DNA from: Bryocella elongata
Lineage (GTDB): Bacteria; Acidobacteriota; Terriglobia; Terriglobales; Acidobacteriaceae
NCBI RefSeq assembly: GCF_900108185.1
Contig: NZ_FNVA01000002.1
Span: forward strand, 124,001 to 188,000
Reading direction: 5' to 3'
DNA: 64,000 nucleotides
Position 1 is the stretch's first letter. Each line of letters opens with the position of its first letter. Below are positions 43,777 through 51,591 of this stretch, piece after piece. The position numbers and the translations under genes are program-made. The notes under the pieces were generated by a model. It had not been told where the DNA came from. It saw nothing but the letters and a program-made list of their open reading frames with translations, and did not search any database.

Positions 43777-44967
43777 CTAGGACGAGCCGTTCAGGCTGAA
43801 GATCGGCAGGTAGAGCGCGATCAGGATGGTCACCACGACCAGGCCCATCACGATCAGGATCACCGGCTCGATCATGCTCATGATCGCCGCCAGCGAGGTC
43901 TGCACGTCTTCCTCGAAGAACTCGGCGACCGAGTTGAGCATCTGGGGAAGCGCGCCCGTGCTCTCCCCGACCTCAATCATCTCGATGGACAGCTCCGGGA
44001 AGACCCTGGTGTTCTCCAGGCTCACAGAAAGTCCCTTGCCCTCGCGCACGCCTTCAACGGAGGTCCTCACCGCGCGGGCGATCTGCCGCGACTCGATCGA
44101 ACGTGCCGCGGTCTCGAGCGAAGGCACAAGCGGCAGGCCGCCGGTCAGAAGGGTCGCGAGGGTCCGCGAAAACAGCCCTACCTGGTACTTCAGCCACACC
44201 TGCCCGAAGATCGGCAGCCGCACGCGCACTTTGTCGACGAACAGAGCTCCCGGCTCGGTCTGTGTCCAGCGGAAGATCAGCCAGCCTAACAGCGCGGCCA
44301 CCGGCGCAACATACAGTCCGTAGTGCTGCGCTCCCTGACCCACAGCCAGCAGAATCAGTGTCATCTGCGGCAGTTGCGTGCCCAGTTGGTCGTACAGCTG
44401 GGCAAACCGCGGCACCACGAATGTGATCAGGAAGATGAACAGCCCGATCACCATCAGGATCAGAAAGCTGGGATAGATCAGGCTCGCCCGAACCTTCTTG
44501 CGGAAGGTCAATGCCACTCGCTGAAAGTCGAGAAACCGCTGCAGCACCTCTTCCAGGTTTCCCGAGCGTTCGCCGGCCAGCAGTGTCGTCGTGTACACGA
44601 GCGGCACGCCGCCCTGCGCCTCAAAGGCTTCGGAGATGGACTGGCCCGTGCGCACACGCGCGGCCACATCCTCCAGCTGAGCCCGGAAGTAAAGGTCCTT
44701 CTGCCGCTTGGCCAGCAGTTCCAGCGAACTCAGGATCGGCAACCCCGCGCGAATCAGCGTCAGGAACTGCTGATTGAAGATCAGGAACGGCCCGAGCTTG
44801 ATCTTCTTCTTGGTCGAGCGGCCAAAGGTCGACTTCGCCTTGACGTCATAGACCAGGTAGCCAGCCTGGGTGAAGCGCGAACGCAACTCCTCGGCCGTGG
44901 CAGCGGTGTGGACCTGCTCCAGAATGCGGCCACGGTCGTCAGCGAGTTTTACGGTGAACTCTGTCAT
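43777..44967 (-). CDS. Type IV pilus / type II secretion inner-membrane platform protein (PilC/GspF family)
   Basis: A 396-aa polytopic protein that forms the inner-membrane platform on which the ATPase acts. An N-terminal small domain (EFTVKLADDRGRILEQVHTAATAEELRSRF) is followed by two T2SSF domains, each with membrane segments: FNQQFLTLIRAGLPILSSLELLA with RVRTGQSISEAF, then FSRTLATLLTGGLPLVPSLETAA with VREGKGLSVSLENTRVFPELSIEMIEVGESTGALPQML. The last helix LIVMGLVVVTILIALYLPIF is typical. It lies beyond the glycosyltransferase gene from its ATPase partner but on the same strand. Confidence 0.9.
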   Translation of the reverse strand: MTEFTVKLADDRGRILEQVHTAATAEELRSRFTQAGYLVYDVKAKSTFGRSTKKKIKLGPFLIFNQQFLTLIRAGLPILSSLELLAKRQKDLYFRAQLEDVAARVRTGQSISEAFEAQGGVPLVYTTTLLAGERSGNLEEVLQRFLDFQRVALTFRKKVRASLIYPSFLILMVIGLFIFLITFVVPRFAQLYDQLGTQLPQMTLILLAVGQGAQHYGLYVAPVAALLGWLIFRWTQTEPGALFVDKVRVRLPIFGQVWLKYQVGLFSRTLATLLTGGLPLVPSLETAARSIESRQIARAVRTSVEGVREGKGLSVSLENTRVFPELSIEMIEVGESTGALPQMLNSVAEFFEEDVQTSLAAIMSMIEPVILIVMGLVVVTILIALYLPIFSLNGSS

Positions 44968-45087
44968 GCAGGATAGCTGTCCTTAGCTTAGACGGGAGTG
45001 GCCGCCATTGGCACGCACGCTTGAGGCGAGGGAGAGGAATGGCAGCTTTCTGCCGCTCTTGTCGCAATCCCGGCGGGAGCAAATTAA

Positions 45088-45104
45088 TTCAACCGAATGG
45101 TTGA
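45088..45104 (+). promoter_or_regulatory. Operator half 1 of the arsR gene (palindrome TTCAACC-N3-GGTTGA)
   Basis: TTCAACCGAATGGTTGA, a near-perfect palindrome around CGAATG. It overlaps the -35 box TTGACA (45101-45106). A second copy lies 40 bases downstream, four helical turns, so both sites face the same side of the DNA. Confidence 0.7.
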
Positions 45105-45129
45105 CAGTGCGGAGGCGCTGGCATACATT
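45101..45129 (+). promoter_or_regulatory. Promoter of the arsR-START operon
   Basis: Perfect -35 TTGACA (45101-45106), a 17-base spacer and TACATT (45124-45129) as -10. The predicted start site, about seven bases on, coincides with the ATG at 45137, so the transcript would be leaderless; there is no Shine-Dalgarno sequence between -10 and ATG. Confidence 0.7.
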
Positions 45130-45145
45130 CAACCGTATGGTTGAA
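45128..45145 (+). promoter_or_regulatory. Operator half 2 of the arsR gene, covering the start codon
   Basis: TTCAACCGTATGGTTGAA, the same palindrome as at 45088 with only one core base changed. It spans the end of the -10 box, the predicted +1 and the first codons of arsR, a placement expected for autorepression. Confidence 0.72.
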
Positions 45146-45502
45146 CAACGAAGCCCGGATCTTGATCTTGTCTTCCAGGCGCTCTCGGACAAGACCCGCC
45201 GCGCGCTTCTGCAAACGATCGCTGGACGCCGCCTGACGGTGGGAGAGCTGGCCACGCCGTTCGCGAACACCATGTCGCTCGCCGCCGTCAGCAAGCACCT
45301 CGATGTTCTCGAACGCGCCTCGCTCATCCGCCGCGACAGGGAGGGGAAGTCCCGCATGGTCTCCCTGCAGCCCCGTGCCCTGGAGGCTGCGCAGGATTGG
45401 CTGGCCTTCTACCACCAGTTCTGGAGCGACAACCTCGACCGCCTCCAGGCGCACTTCGAATCCCAAGCCGAGCGGGAATCACAAACGGAAAAGGAGTCCT
45501 GA
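45137..45502 (+). CDS. ArsR/SmtB-family transcriptional repressor
   Basis: A winged-helix regulator of 121 aa. Family pattern: DLVFQALSDKTRRALLQTIAG, VGELATPFANTMSLAAVSKHLDVLERASLIRRDREGKSRMVSL (recognition helix SLAAVSKHLDVLE and wing), then a C-terminal helix LAFYHQFWSDNLDRLQ typical of the non-metal group paired with START-domain genes. No metal-binding Cys motif is visible. ATG 45137 is preferred to a frame-open start at 45008 because promoter and two operators lie before it. Its stop overlaps the next gene's ATG (TGATG), so regulator and START-domain protein are co-translated. It likely represses its own operon through the two palindromes described. Confidence 0.88.
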   Translation: MVEQRSPDLDLVFQALSDKTRRALLQTIAGRRLTVGELATPFANTMSLAAVSKHLDVLERASLIRRDREGKSRMVSLQPRALEAAQDWLAFYHQFWSDNLDRLQAHFESQAERESQTEKES

Positions 45503-45981
45503 TGGCCGTCATTCCTTCTTCGCAACCGGCTTCGCCGTTCTCGTCGGTCAAGCTCACTCGCATTCTCCGCTCCAACCGCCAGCAGGCCTGGGACGCCTGG
45601 ACCTGCCCCGAGATCATGATGAAGTGGTGGGGGCCACGCGACCGCATCTGCATCGGCGCGGAGCTGGACGTCCGAGTTGGCGGAATCATTCGCCTCACCG
45701 ACGACACGCCTCCGCACGCCATCCCGTTCCCCAATGTTCCCCGCTCAGTTACCGGCTGCGGCGTATTCACCGAGGTCGTCCCCTGCGAGCGTATGCAGTT
45801 CACCTGGGTCACAGCCTTCCGGTCCAATGAAGAGTCGCTGATCACCGTCACCTTCCGCGACGTCGAAGGCGGCACCGAAATCACCGTCTTCCACGAAAAA
45901 CTCCCCTCCGACATCGCCCCTGCCTACGACGGTGGTTGGTCCGACACCCTCGTCAAGCTCGTGGCGCTCTACGCCGCATAA
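45502..45981 (+). CDS. SRPBCC / AHSA1-like START-domain protein, copy 1
   Basis: A small hydrophobic-cavity protein of 159 aa. The AHSA1-type pattern is visible: VKLTRILRSNRQQAWDAWTCPEIMMKWWGP at the start, VRVGGIIRL, a GVFTEVVPCERMQFTW segment, then EESLITVTFRDVEGGTEITVFHEKLPSD and a C-terminal GGWSDTLVKLVALY helix. Such proteins are commonly encoded next to ArsR-like repressors and may bind a hydrophobic ligand; the ligand is unknown. Start overlaps the arsR stop (TGATG) with AAGGAG upstream. A related second copy follows at 46011. Confidence 0.88.
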   Translation: MAVIPSSQPASPFSSVKLTRILRSNRQQAWDAWTCPEIMMKWWGPRDRICIGAELDVRVGGIIRLTDDTPPHAIPFPNVPRSVTGCGVFTEVVPCERMQFTWVTAFRSNEESLITVTFRDVEGGTEITVFHEKLPSDIAPAYDGGWSDTLVKLVALYAA

Positions 45982-46010
45982 CTCGCCTCGCCAACCGAAA
46001 AGGAATCCTG

Positions 46011-46493
46011 ATGTCCACTACCGCTGCAGTCCCATCGCTCGCCTCCGCTGTGCCGTTCGTCAAACAGTCACGCGTCATTCGCACCTCTCGCAACCGCGCC
46101 TACGAGGCCTGGACGAAGCCGGAGATCGTCCAGAAGTGGTTCGGGCCGGCAAACCGCTTCTGCCCCCTCGCCGTGCTGGACGTCCGCGAAGGCGGACTGT
46201 TCCGGATCGAAGCGCACGCCAAGCCGGACGCTGTGCTCCCTCCGGGCCAGCCGCAGGTGACTTGCGCTGAAGGCGTCTACACGGAGGTCCTTCCCGGAGA
46301 GCGCCTGCAGTTCACCTGGAAGCCTTCCTGGAACCCTGGAGAAGAGTCGCTTGTCACCGTGACCTTCCGCGACGCCGACGGTGGCACCGAGGTGACGATC
46401 CTCCACGAACGAATCTCTAGCGACGCGAGCCAGAGCTACACGATGGGCTGGACGGGTGCGCTCGAGAAGATGTCCGTGCTGCTCGCGGAGTAG
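46011..46493 (+). CDS. SRPBCC / AHSA1-like START-domain protein, copy 2
   Basis: A 160-aa paralogue of the preceding gene, same order of motifs (QSRVIRTSRNRAYEAWTKPEIVQKWFGP, VREGGLFRIE, GVYTEVLPGERLQFTW, EESLVTVTFRDADGGTEVTILHERISSD, MGWTGALEKMSVLL). Roughly half the residues are identical to copy 1. The pre-start sequences are also alike: GGAAAAGGAGTCCTGATG before copy 1 and CGAAAAGGAATCCTGATG before copy 2, so the duplication included the ribosome-binding site. Third and last gene of the operon. Confidence 0.87.
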   Translation: MSTTAAVPSLASAVPFVKQSRVIRTSRNRAYEAWTKPEIVQKWFGPANRFCPLAVLDVREGGLFRIEAHAKPDAVLPPGQPQVTCAEGVYTEVLPGERLQFTWKPSWNPGEESLVTVTFRDADGGTEVTILHERISSDASQSYTMGWTGALEKMSVLLAE

Positions 46494-46512
46494 GAAGATC
46501 TGCAAAACGCAC

Positions 46513-46538
46513 AAAGGCCCCGCCGCAGCGGGGCCTTT
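46513..46538. terminator. Bidirectional hairpin terminator
   Basis: Perfect 11-bp stem AAAGGCCCCGC (46513-46523) / GCGGGGCCTTT (46528-46538), loop CGCA. The stem supplies TTT on either strand. It lies between the START-domain operon (+) and the Fe-S carrier gene (-). Confidence 0.78.
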
Positions 46539-46557
46539 GCCATGGGAACAGCGTGGT

Positions 46558-46935
46558 TTACACGCTGAAGCTGGAGCCGCAACCGCAGGTCGACTTCACC
46601 TGGGGGTTTTCGAACTTGAAGCCGGCGGCCTCAAGCGTCTCCACATAATCGACCGTGCAGCCGTTCAGGTACATGGCGCTGGTCGCGTCCACGAAGACCT
46701 TAAGGTCTTCGAAGCGCACAACCTTGTCCATCATGCCTGCGGCGTTTTCAAAGCTCATGGAGTACTGGAAGCCTGAGCAGCCACCGCCCACAACACCGAT
46801 GCGGAGACCGGCGGGGATCGGATCCTGTGTGGCCATGATCTCCTTCACCTTCGCAATCGCGGAATCGGTGAGGTTCACAGGCTGGGAGCTCTTCGGCGCT
46901 TCCACAACTTCGGGGGTGACGGCAGCAGTAGCCAT
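46558..46935 (-). CDS. A-type iron-sulfur cluster carrier (IscA/ErpA/SufA family)
   Basis: A 125-aa cytoplasmic protein that carries Fe-S clusters to apoproteins. The three cluster-binding Cys are present: GVVGGGCSGFQYSM and the C-terminal STCGCGSSFSV. The start NLTDSAIAKVKEIM is typical. An N-terminal extension of about 20 residues (TAAVTPEVVEAPKSSQPV) precedes the conserved domain. ATG 46935 follows GAAGGAGAT; the frame is open upstream to 46968. No other isc or suf gene is adjacent, which fits a stand-alone ErpA-like member. Confidence 0.92.
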   Translation of the reverse strand: MATAAVTPEVVEAPKSSQPVNLTDSAIAKVKEIMATQDPIPAGLRIGVVGGGCSGFQYSMSFENAAGMMDKVVRFEDLKVFVDATSAMYLNGCTVDYVETLEAAGFKFENPQVKSTCGCGSSFSV

Positions 46936-47209
46936 GGTTTCGATCTCCTTCGCAATCTTCGAGCGCAAATCTCGCGCAATCTCTTCGATTCCAGTCTAAC
47001 AGCAGTCTACGACTGCTTTGGTGCGCGTTCGCACCACTTGCTCGACCGGGGCCCGAAATGACCGCCGCAGGGCTGTCCGGCGGAATTCCCGGGCGGGGGA
47101 AGTTTGCCTATCCCGACCGGAAGCCAGCCTGCCCGAAGGTGTTGGATGCCCGGTGCACGATCGTGGATTCACCCCACCTATACCCGGGGCGTAGGATGGC
47201 TCTATTCCT

Positions 47210-47380
47210 ATGCGCCTGATCGAAGCCATCGCCGATGCATTTATCGCTACGTTCGGAATCACCGTGCCGGACGAAAAGGCGCGTGAACGCGCCTCCTGGT
47301 TCATCCTTGGACTCATGGTCCTGACCGTCCTGGTTGTGACCGGCGTCGGAATCACCATCTACCACTTCATGCACGACTAG
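47210..47380 (+). CDS. Small single-pass membrane protein, 56 aa, unknown function
   Basis: A short frame ATG-TAG encoding MRLIEAIADAFIATFG... with an amphipathic start, a charged KARERAS patch and a strong membrane helix FILGLMVLTVLVVTGVGITIY, ending HFMHD. Codon third positions are GC-rich like the neighbours, which supports coding. There is no clear Shine-Dalgarno before the ATG, and I do not recognise the family. It lies 274 bases from the Fe-S carrier gene start, which is divergent; nothing else was seen in that interval. Confidence 0.5.
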   Translation: MRLIEAIADAFIATFGITVPDEKARERASWFILGLMVLTVLVVTGVGITIYHFMHD

Positions 47381-47576
47381 GCCGCGTTGCAGGCCATCCA
47401 CGGTCCCCATGCCACTTTTGGAACACCGAAAATGCTGTCGAAAGATGGTGCGCAGGATCACTTCCTCTGGTGCCAGACCGGGTCTATGATTCTGGCGCTG
47501 AAGGACCGGGTCGCTTGACGCCAGCGAACGGGTAAGTGGGCCGGGTGTTTCGGCAGATGGTTCAAGGAGGTCCTCG

Positions 47577-47870
47577 ATGACCACACTTGTTGTCCTGTCC
47601 ATAGTCTGGGGCGTAATGATCGCCGGCTTTCTCGCCCTCATGATCTATCGCTCGCACCTAACTAATATGGAAACCGATCAGCTCTTCCTCTCGGACGCGA
47701 GCGGCACCGCCTCCGTGCACGTGGAACAGGACATGATCGTGCATCGAGTCCAGGCCCTGGCCCTTCCCACGCGCATCTATGCCATCGCGATTGGTCTCCT
47801 CACCGTCGTGATCGGCGTGATGTACGTCATGCAGGTGATCATGCCGAGCTTGTCGGGCCGCATCAACTAG
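47577..47870 (+). CDS. Small two-pass membrane protein, unknown function
   Basis: A 97-aa protein with two membrane helices: VVLSIVWGVMIAGFLALMIY at the N-terminus and IYAIAIGLLTVVIGVMYVMQVI near the C-terminus, joined by a hydrophilic segment (NMETDQLFLSDASGTASVHVEQD) that would be cytoplasmic or periplasmic depending on topology. A strong AAGGAGG ribosome-binding site is present. Of the same type as small acidobacterial membrane proteins of no known role; no domain recognised. Confidence 0.65.
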   Translation: MTTLVVLSIVWGVMIAGFLALMIYRSHLTNMETDQLFLSDASGTASVHVEQDMIVHRVQALALPTRIYAIAIGLLTVVIGVMYVMQVIMPSLSGRIN

Positions 47871-48101
47871 CGGCTTTGGCGTCAGGCTGTCATTTCACCC
47901 AAGCGTGAGCTGGCCCCCTTCGAGCTGGCAGCGGCGCGGTGAAGAGACCTGTTGTTTCGGCCCGTGCATGAGGTCACGCACGGCATGAACGAGGCCCAGG
48001 TCTCCTCACTGCGCATCGCCTCTGGCTTCATCGGGAAAGTTCTGTCCTCTCGGAGCCATCGGTGGGGGGCAGGAACAAAGCGATTCGACGTCAGCCTGAT
48101 C
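47871..48101. other. Intergenic region with no recognised feature
   Basis: Between the small membrane protein gene and the gnd terminator. Both strands were read; no gene, promoter pair or repeat was identified. Confidence 0.5.
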
Positions 48102-48137
48102 CAAAAAACAAGGCCCGCTCACTGTGAGCGGGCCTTG
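48102..48137 (-). terminator. Rho-independent terminator of gnd
   Basis: On the minus strand a 13-bp stem CAAGGCCCGCTCA / TGAGCGGGCCTTG (loop CAG) is followed by TTTTTTGG. It lies 40 bases after the gnd stop codon. Confidence 0.88.
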
Positions 48138-48177
48138 CTGCTTTCCACTGTCTACTGTCTGTCCATTACTGTCTTCT

Positions 48178-49638
48178 CTACGCGTTGTACGTCGACGACG
48201 ACACGCGACCGCCGCGACCCGTCCAGTTGGTGTGGAAGAACTCACCGCGGGGTTTGTCGATGCGCTCGTAGGTGTGCGCGCCGAAGAAGTCACGCTGTGC
48301 CTGCAGCAGGTTCGCCGGCAGACGCTCGGTGCGGTAGCCGTCGTAGAACGCCAGCGCGGTCGAGAACGCAGGCGTCGGGATACCAGCTTCGATCGCTGCG
48401 ATCAGGCCCTTGCGCCAGCTGGCGTTGTACTTGTTCAGGATGCCCGAGAAGAAGTCATCCATCAGCAGGTTCTCGAGCTTCGGGTTCTTGTCGTACGCGG
48501 CCTTGATGTTGTTCAGGAACACCGAGCGGATGATGCAGCCGCCGCGCCACATCAGCGCGATGCCACCCATGTTCAGGTTCCACTTGTACTCCTTGGCGGC
48601 CTCGCGCAGCAGCATGTAGCCCTGCGCGTAGCTGATCAGCTTGGAGCAGAACAGCGCGCGGCGTACGTTCTCGATGAACTCCGCCTTGTCGCCCGTAAAC
48701 GCAGGCGCCGTGGGGCCGGTGAGGATCTTCGAAGCTTCAACGCGCTCTTCCTTGATAGCCGAAAGGCAACGGGCGAAGACGCTCTCGCCGATCAACGTCA
48801 CGGGCATGCCCATGTCGAGAGCGGAGATCGCGGTCCACTTGCCGGTACCCTTCTGGCCAGCGGTGTCGAGGATCTTGTCGACCATCGGCGTGCCGTCATC
48901 GTCCTTCTTGGCGAAGATGGTCGCGCTGATCTCGATGAGGTAGCTGTCGAGCTCGCCCTTGTTCCACTCGGTGAAGATCTCGGCCAGCTCGTCGGCGGTC
49001 AGGTGCAGCGTGTCCTTGAGCAGCTGGTAGGCTTCGCCGATCAGCTGCATGTCGCCGTACTCGATGCCGTTGTGCACCATCTTCACGTAGTGGCCGGCCC
49101 CGCCCTCGCCCACCCAGTCGCAGCAGGGAGTGCCGTCTTCCACCTTGGCAGAGATGCCCTGGAAGATCGCCTTTACCGCAGGCCATGCCGCGGGATCGCC
49201 GCCAGGCATGATCGACGGGCCGAAGCGCGCACCCTCTTCGCCGCCGGAGACGCCGGTGCCGATGTAGTGCAGACCCTTCTCCGCGAGCTCCTTGGTGCGG
49301 CGCTCCGAGTCGGTGAACAGCGAGTTGCCGCCGTCGATGATGATGTCGCCCTTCTCCAGGAAGGGAACGATCTGCTCGATGGTCTGGTCGACGACGGAGC
49401 CCGCCTTGACCATGATCATGACGCGGCGCGGCGTCTTGAGCTTGGAACACATCTCTTCGATCGAGTGTGCACCTTCAACCTCGGTGCCCTTTGCTTCCTG
49501 CGCCAGGAACTCGTCCACCTTGCTCGTCGTGCGGTTGTAAACGCACACCTTGAAGCCGTGGTCGTTCATGTTGAGGACCAGGTTCTGGCCCATCACTGCC
49601 AGGCCAATCAGGCCGATGTCGCAGCTTCCACTTGCCAT
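48178..49638 (-). CDS. gnd: 6-phosphogluconate dehydrogenase, decarboxylating
   Basis: Homodimeric cytoplasmic enzyme of 486 aa in the oxidative pentose phosphate pathway; converts 6-phosphogluconate to ribulose 5-phosphate and CO2 with NADP reduction. Visible: IGLIGLAVMGQNLVLNMNDHGF (cofactor binding), the DGGNS motif, GVSGGEEGARFGPSIMPGG, the catalytic Lys region GAGHYVKMVHNGIEYGDMQL, and C-terminal helices with FHTNWTGRGG. Full length, all-alpha C-terminal domain present. An AAGGAG precedes the ATG. It stands alone; no zwf or pgl is in the window. Confidence 0.95.
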   Translation of the reverse strand: MASGSCDIGLIGLAVMGQNLVLNMNDHGFKVCVYNRTTSKVDEFLAQEAKGTEVEGAHSIEEMCSKLKTPRRVMIMVKAGSVVDQTIEQIVPFLEKGDIIIDGGNSLFTDSERRTKELAEKGLHYIGTGVSGGEEGARFGPSIMPGGDPAAWPAVKAIFQGISAKVEDGTPCCDWVGEGGAGHYVKMVHNGIEYGDMQLIGEAYQLLKDTLHLTADELAEIFTEWNKGELDSYLIEISATIFAKKDDDGTPMVDKILDTAGQKGTGKWTAISALDMGMPVTLIGESVFARCLSAIKEERVEASKILTGPTAPAFTGDKAEFIENVRRALFCSKLISYAQGYMLLREAAKEYKWNLNMGGIALMWRGGCIIRSVFLNNIKAAYDKNPKLENLLMDDFFSGILNKYNASWRKGLIAAIEAGIPTPAFSTALAFYDGYRTERLPANLLQAQRDFFGAHTYERIDKPRGEFFHTNWTGRGGRVSSSTYNA

Positions 49639-49978
49639 CTCGTCTTAGTCTCCTTGCATGCGCGCCGGCATTCCCTGGCTCACACTGCAAATTCGGGGTT
49701 TGAACTATCTTAGCCGACGCTGTATGAGCGCCCGTTAGCGCTGACTGACAGCGTACCTCGTATCCACTCCTCAGGGATGTGAGCAGAAGCACACGTCAAC
49801 AGGCGTCAACACCGGCCTTCGCGACACCCTACGCTCCTGGTGCAACGACTGTAAAGCTCGGCTGTGGACGCGCGAAGACTCGAAAGAGGCGTTCTTCTGC
49901 AACCGAAGCACGATGTGAAACTCCGGCGCGATACACTTCGGCAAACCTGTCCTGCTAACTCTGAGTCCGCGAGCCCCT
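49639..49978. other. 340-base intergenic region upstream of gnd
   Basis: Must contain the divergent promoters for gnd (-) and the next gene (+). A TAAGAT -10-like box lies upstream of gnd on the minus strand but no good -35 was found at the right distance. No gene or repeat was identified. Confidence 0.45.
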
Positions 49979-50704
49979 ATGACCTACGATCCCGCCTTCG
50001 TGCCCATCTCTTCCACTCCCGCCCCGGTCAGCGAGCGCCGCCCCACCGGCGTCGTGATCGCTGCGCTGACGCTGGGTCTCGCCTCGCTGGGGCTGCTCGT
50101 CATGGCTGGATTTCTGGCGGTGGCCGTCGTCGTGGTTGGAAAGTCTCCGCAGATGCTAGCAGCCGCACAAAGCGGAACGCCGCAAGGCGCCATGCCACCC
50201 AGCATCGCCGCGATTCAGCTCATCTATGTGGCAATGTCGATCGTGTCGCTTGGACTGGCCGTCTGGGGTGGCGTCACCGTCGTGGGACTGTTCCGGCTCA
50301 AGCCCTGGGCTCGCATCTCGATCATGGTGCAGGGAGGTCTCGTTGCAGCTTCCGCGGGCTTCTTCGCTCTCATCTGCCTCATCGCTCCGCTCATGATGTC
50401 CTCCATGAAGCTGCCGTCCAACGTCAGCAGCTCGCAGATGCACATCGTCTTCGCCGTGATGGGCCTGATCGCAGGCCTGGTCGCCCTCGTAGGCGTCTGG
50501 TGGATCGTCTACTTCGCCCTGCGAGGAGCCCGCGAGGTATTCTCGCCCAGCAGCCGTCCGGGGCAGTCCTTCGGCTCACGCTCGGCGATCGCCACGCCGG
50601 CACTGCCGCCGCGGCAGGTCGGCCCCATCACTGACTTCAGCGTCGCGCAACCGTTGCCGCCGACAGCTCCTCCACCACCGGAGAACATCGATCCAGAGAT
50701 CTAA
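49979..50704 (+). CDS. Four-helix membrane protein, unknown function
   Basis: A 241-aa protein with a short polar N-terminus, four hydrophobic segments (VVIAALTLGLASLGLLVMAGF, AIQLIYVAMSIVSLGLAVWGGV, IMVQGGLVAASAGFFALICLI, IVFAVMGLIAGLVALVGVWWIVYFAL), and a Pro-rich C-terminal tail. The segment VVGLFRLKPWARISIM resembles the DUF2127/RDD-neighbour style of small acidobacterial membrane proteins, but I do not recognise a named family. Convergent with pheA; the stop codons are 20 bases apart. Confidence 0.7.
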   Translation: MTYDPAFVPISSTPAPVSERRPTGVVIAALTLGLASLGLLVMAGFLAVAVVVVGKSPQMLAAAQSGTPQGAMPPSIAAIQLIYVAMSIVSLGLAVWGGVTVVGLFRLKPWARISIMVQGGLVAASAGFFALICLIAPLMMSSMKLPSNVSSSQMHIVFAVMGLIAGLVALVGVWWIVYFALRGAREVFSPSSRPGQSFGSRSAIATPALPPRQVGPITDFSVAQPLPPTAPPPPENIDPEI

Positions 50705-50724
50705 CACTCGTGACGCTGGCCCCG

Positions 50725-51591
50725 TTACGCCGCCGCGTAACGCCCCAGCTCCTTCACCATGGAGCACACCGGCTTCAGAGCCGCCAGCGCAGCGTCCGCC
50801 GTGGACTCATCGTCGAAGCGGAAGTCCACGTAGAAGATGTACTCCCACGGACGCCCCGGAACCGGGCGCGACTCGATCTTCATCAGGTTGACGCCTGCCG
50901 CTGCGAGGCCCTGCAGCGCTGCCACCAGCGTGCCGGGCTGGTGTTCCACCGCGAACGCCACGCTGAGCTTGTTAGGGGCGGGAAGGCTGCCGGGTTTGGG
51001 GTCGCTCGCACGCCGCAGCAGGTGAAAGCGCGTGTAATTGTCCTCGTGGTCTTCGATCCCCGGGACGAGAATCTCCGCACCATAGATCTCCGCAGCCAGC
51101 GCCGGAGCTACACCCGCTACGTCGCGCAGGCCCTCCGCCATCACGTGCTTCACGCTGCCCGCCGTGTCATAGAAGGGCACAGCGCGCGCGTGTGTCATGG
51201 TCGCAAGATACTTGCGGCACTGCGCCAGCGCGACGGGGTGCGAGTAAACAGTGCGAATCTCGTCGAGTTTCACACCCGGAACCACCATCAGGTTGTGCCG
51301 GATGCGCAGCTGACCCTCGCTGTCGATCCGCACCGGGTTCGCCAGCATCAGGTCGTAGTGTTCATGCACGCTGCCGTGCAGGCTGTTCTCGATCGGCAAT
51401 ACCGCCCCATCGACACGACCGTCGACCAGCGCCGCGATCACCTCGGCCGAAATGGAGCAGGGAACCACCTCGACGTCCCCGAGCATCTCGAGCGCCATCA
51501 TGTGGCTGTTCGATCCCGGCTCGCCCTGGATGGCGACCGTTCGCAATCTGCTAATGCCCTGTTCCTTCGCCTGCGTCGTTCCGAGACTCAC
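50725..51591 (-). CDS. pheA: Prephenate dehydratase
   Basis: Monofunctional enzyme of 288 aa converting prephenate to phenylpyruvate in phenylalanine synthesis. The periplasmic-binding-like catalytic region has TVAIQGEPGSNSHMMAL, VDGAVLPIENSLHGSVHEHYDLM, and the TRF motif in NYTRFHLL (catalytic Thr). The regulatory ACT domain follows with KLSVAFAVEHQPGTLVAALQGLAAAGVNLMKIESRPVPGRPWEYIFYVDF, the ESRP motif that binds phenylalanine, so feedback inhibition is expected. GTG 51591 is used because GGAGGGTGG lies seven bases upstream; the frame is open to 51678. No chorismate mutase domain is fused. Confidence 0.92.
   Translation of the reverse strand: MSLGTTQAKEQGISRLRTVAIQGEPGSNSHMMALEMLGDVEVVPCSISAEVIAALVDGRVDGAVLPIENSLHGSVHEHYDLMLANPVRIDSEGQLRIRHNLMVVPGVKLDEIRTVYSHPVALAQCRKYLATMTHARAVPFYDTAGSVKHVMAEGLRDVAGVAPALAAEIYGAEILVPGIEDHEDNYTRFHLLRRASDPKPGSLPAPNKLSVAFAVEHQPGTLVAALQGLAAAGVNLMKIESRPVPGRPWEYIFYVDFRFDDESTADAALAALKPVCSMVKELGRYAAA

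Noticed and set aside
45008-45136. Earlier start for arsR
   Set aside because: It would place promoter and both operators inside the coding region; ATG 45137 gives the usual ArsR length.
46982-47209. GC-rich stretch examined for a tRNA or other structured RNA
   Set aside because: No cloverleaf with a GTTCRA-type T loop or acceptor pairing could be found.
48124-49713. 529-aa plus-strand frame over gnd
   Set aside because: It is the complement of an unmistakable 6-phosphogluconate dehydrogenase gene and starts inside its terminator.
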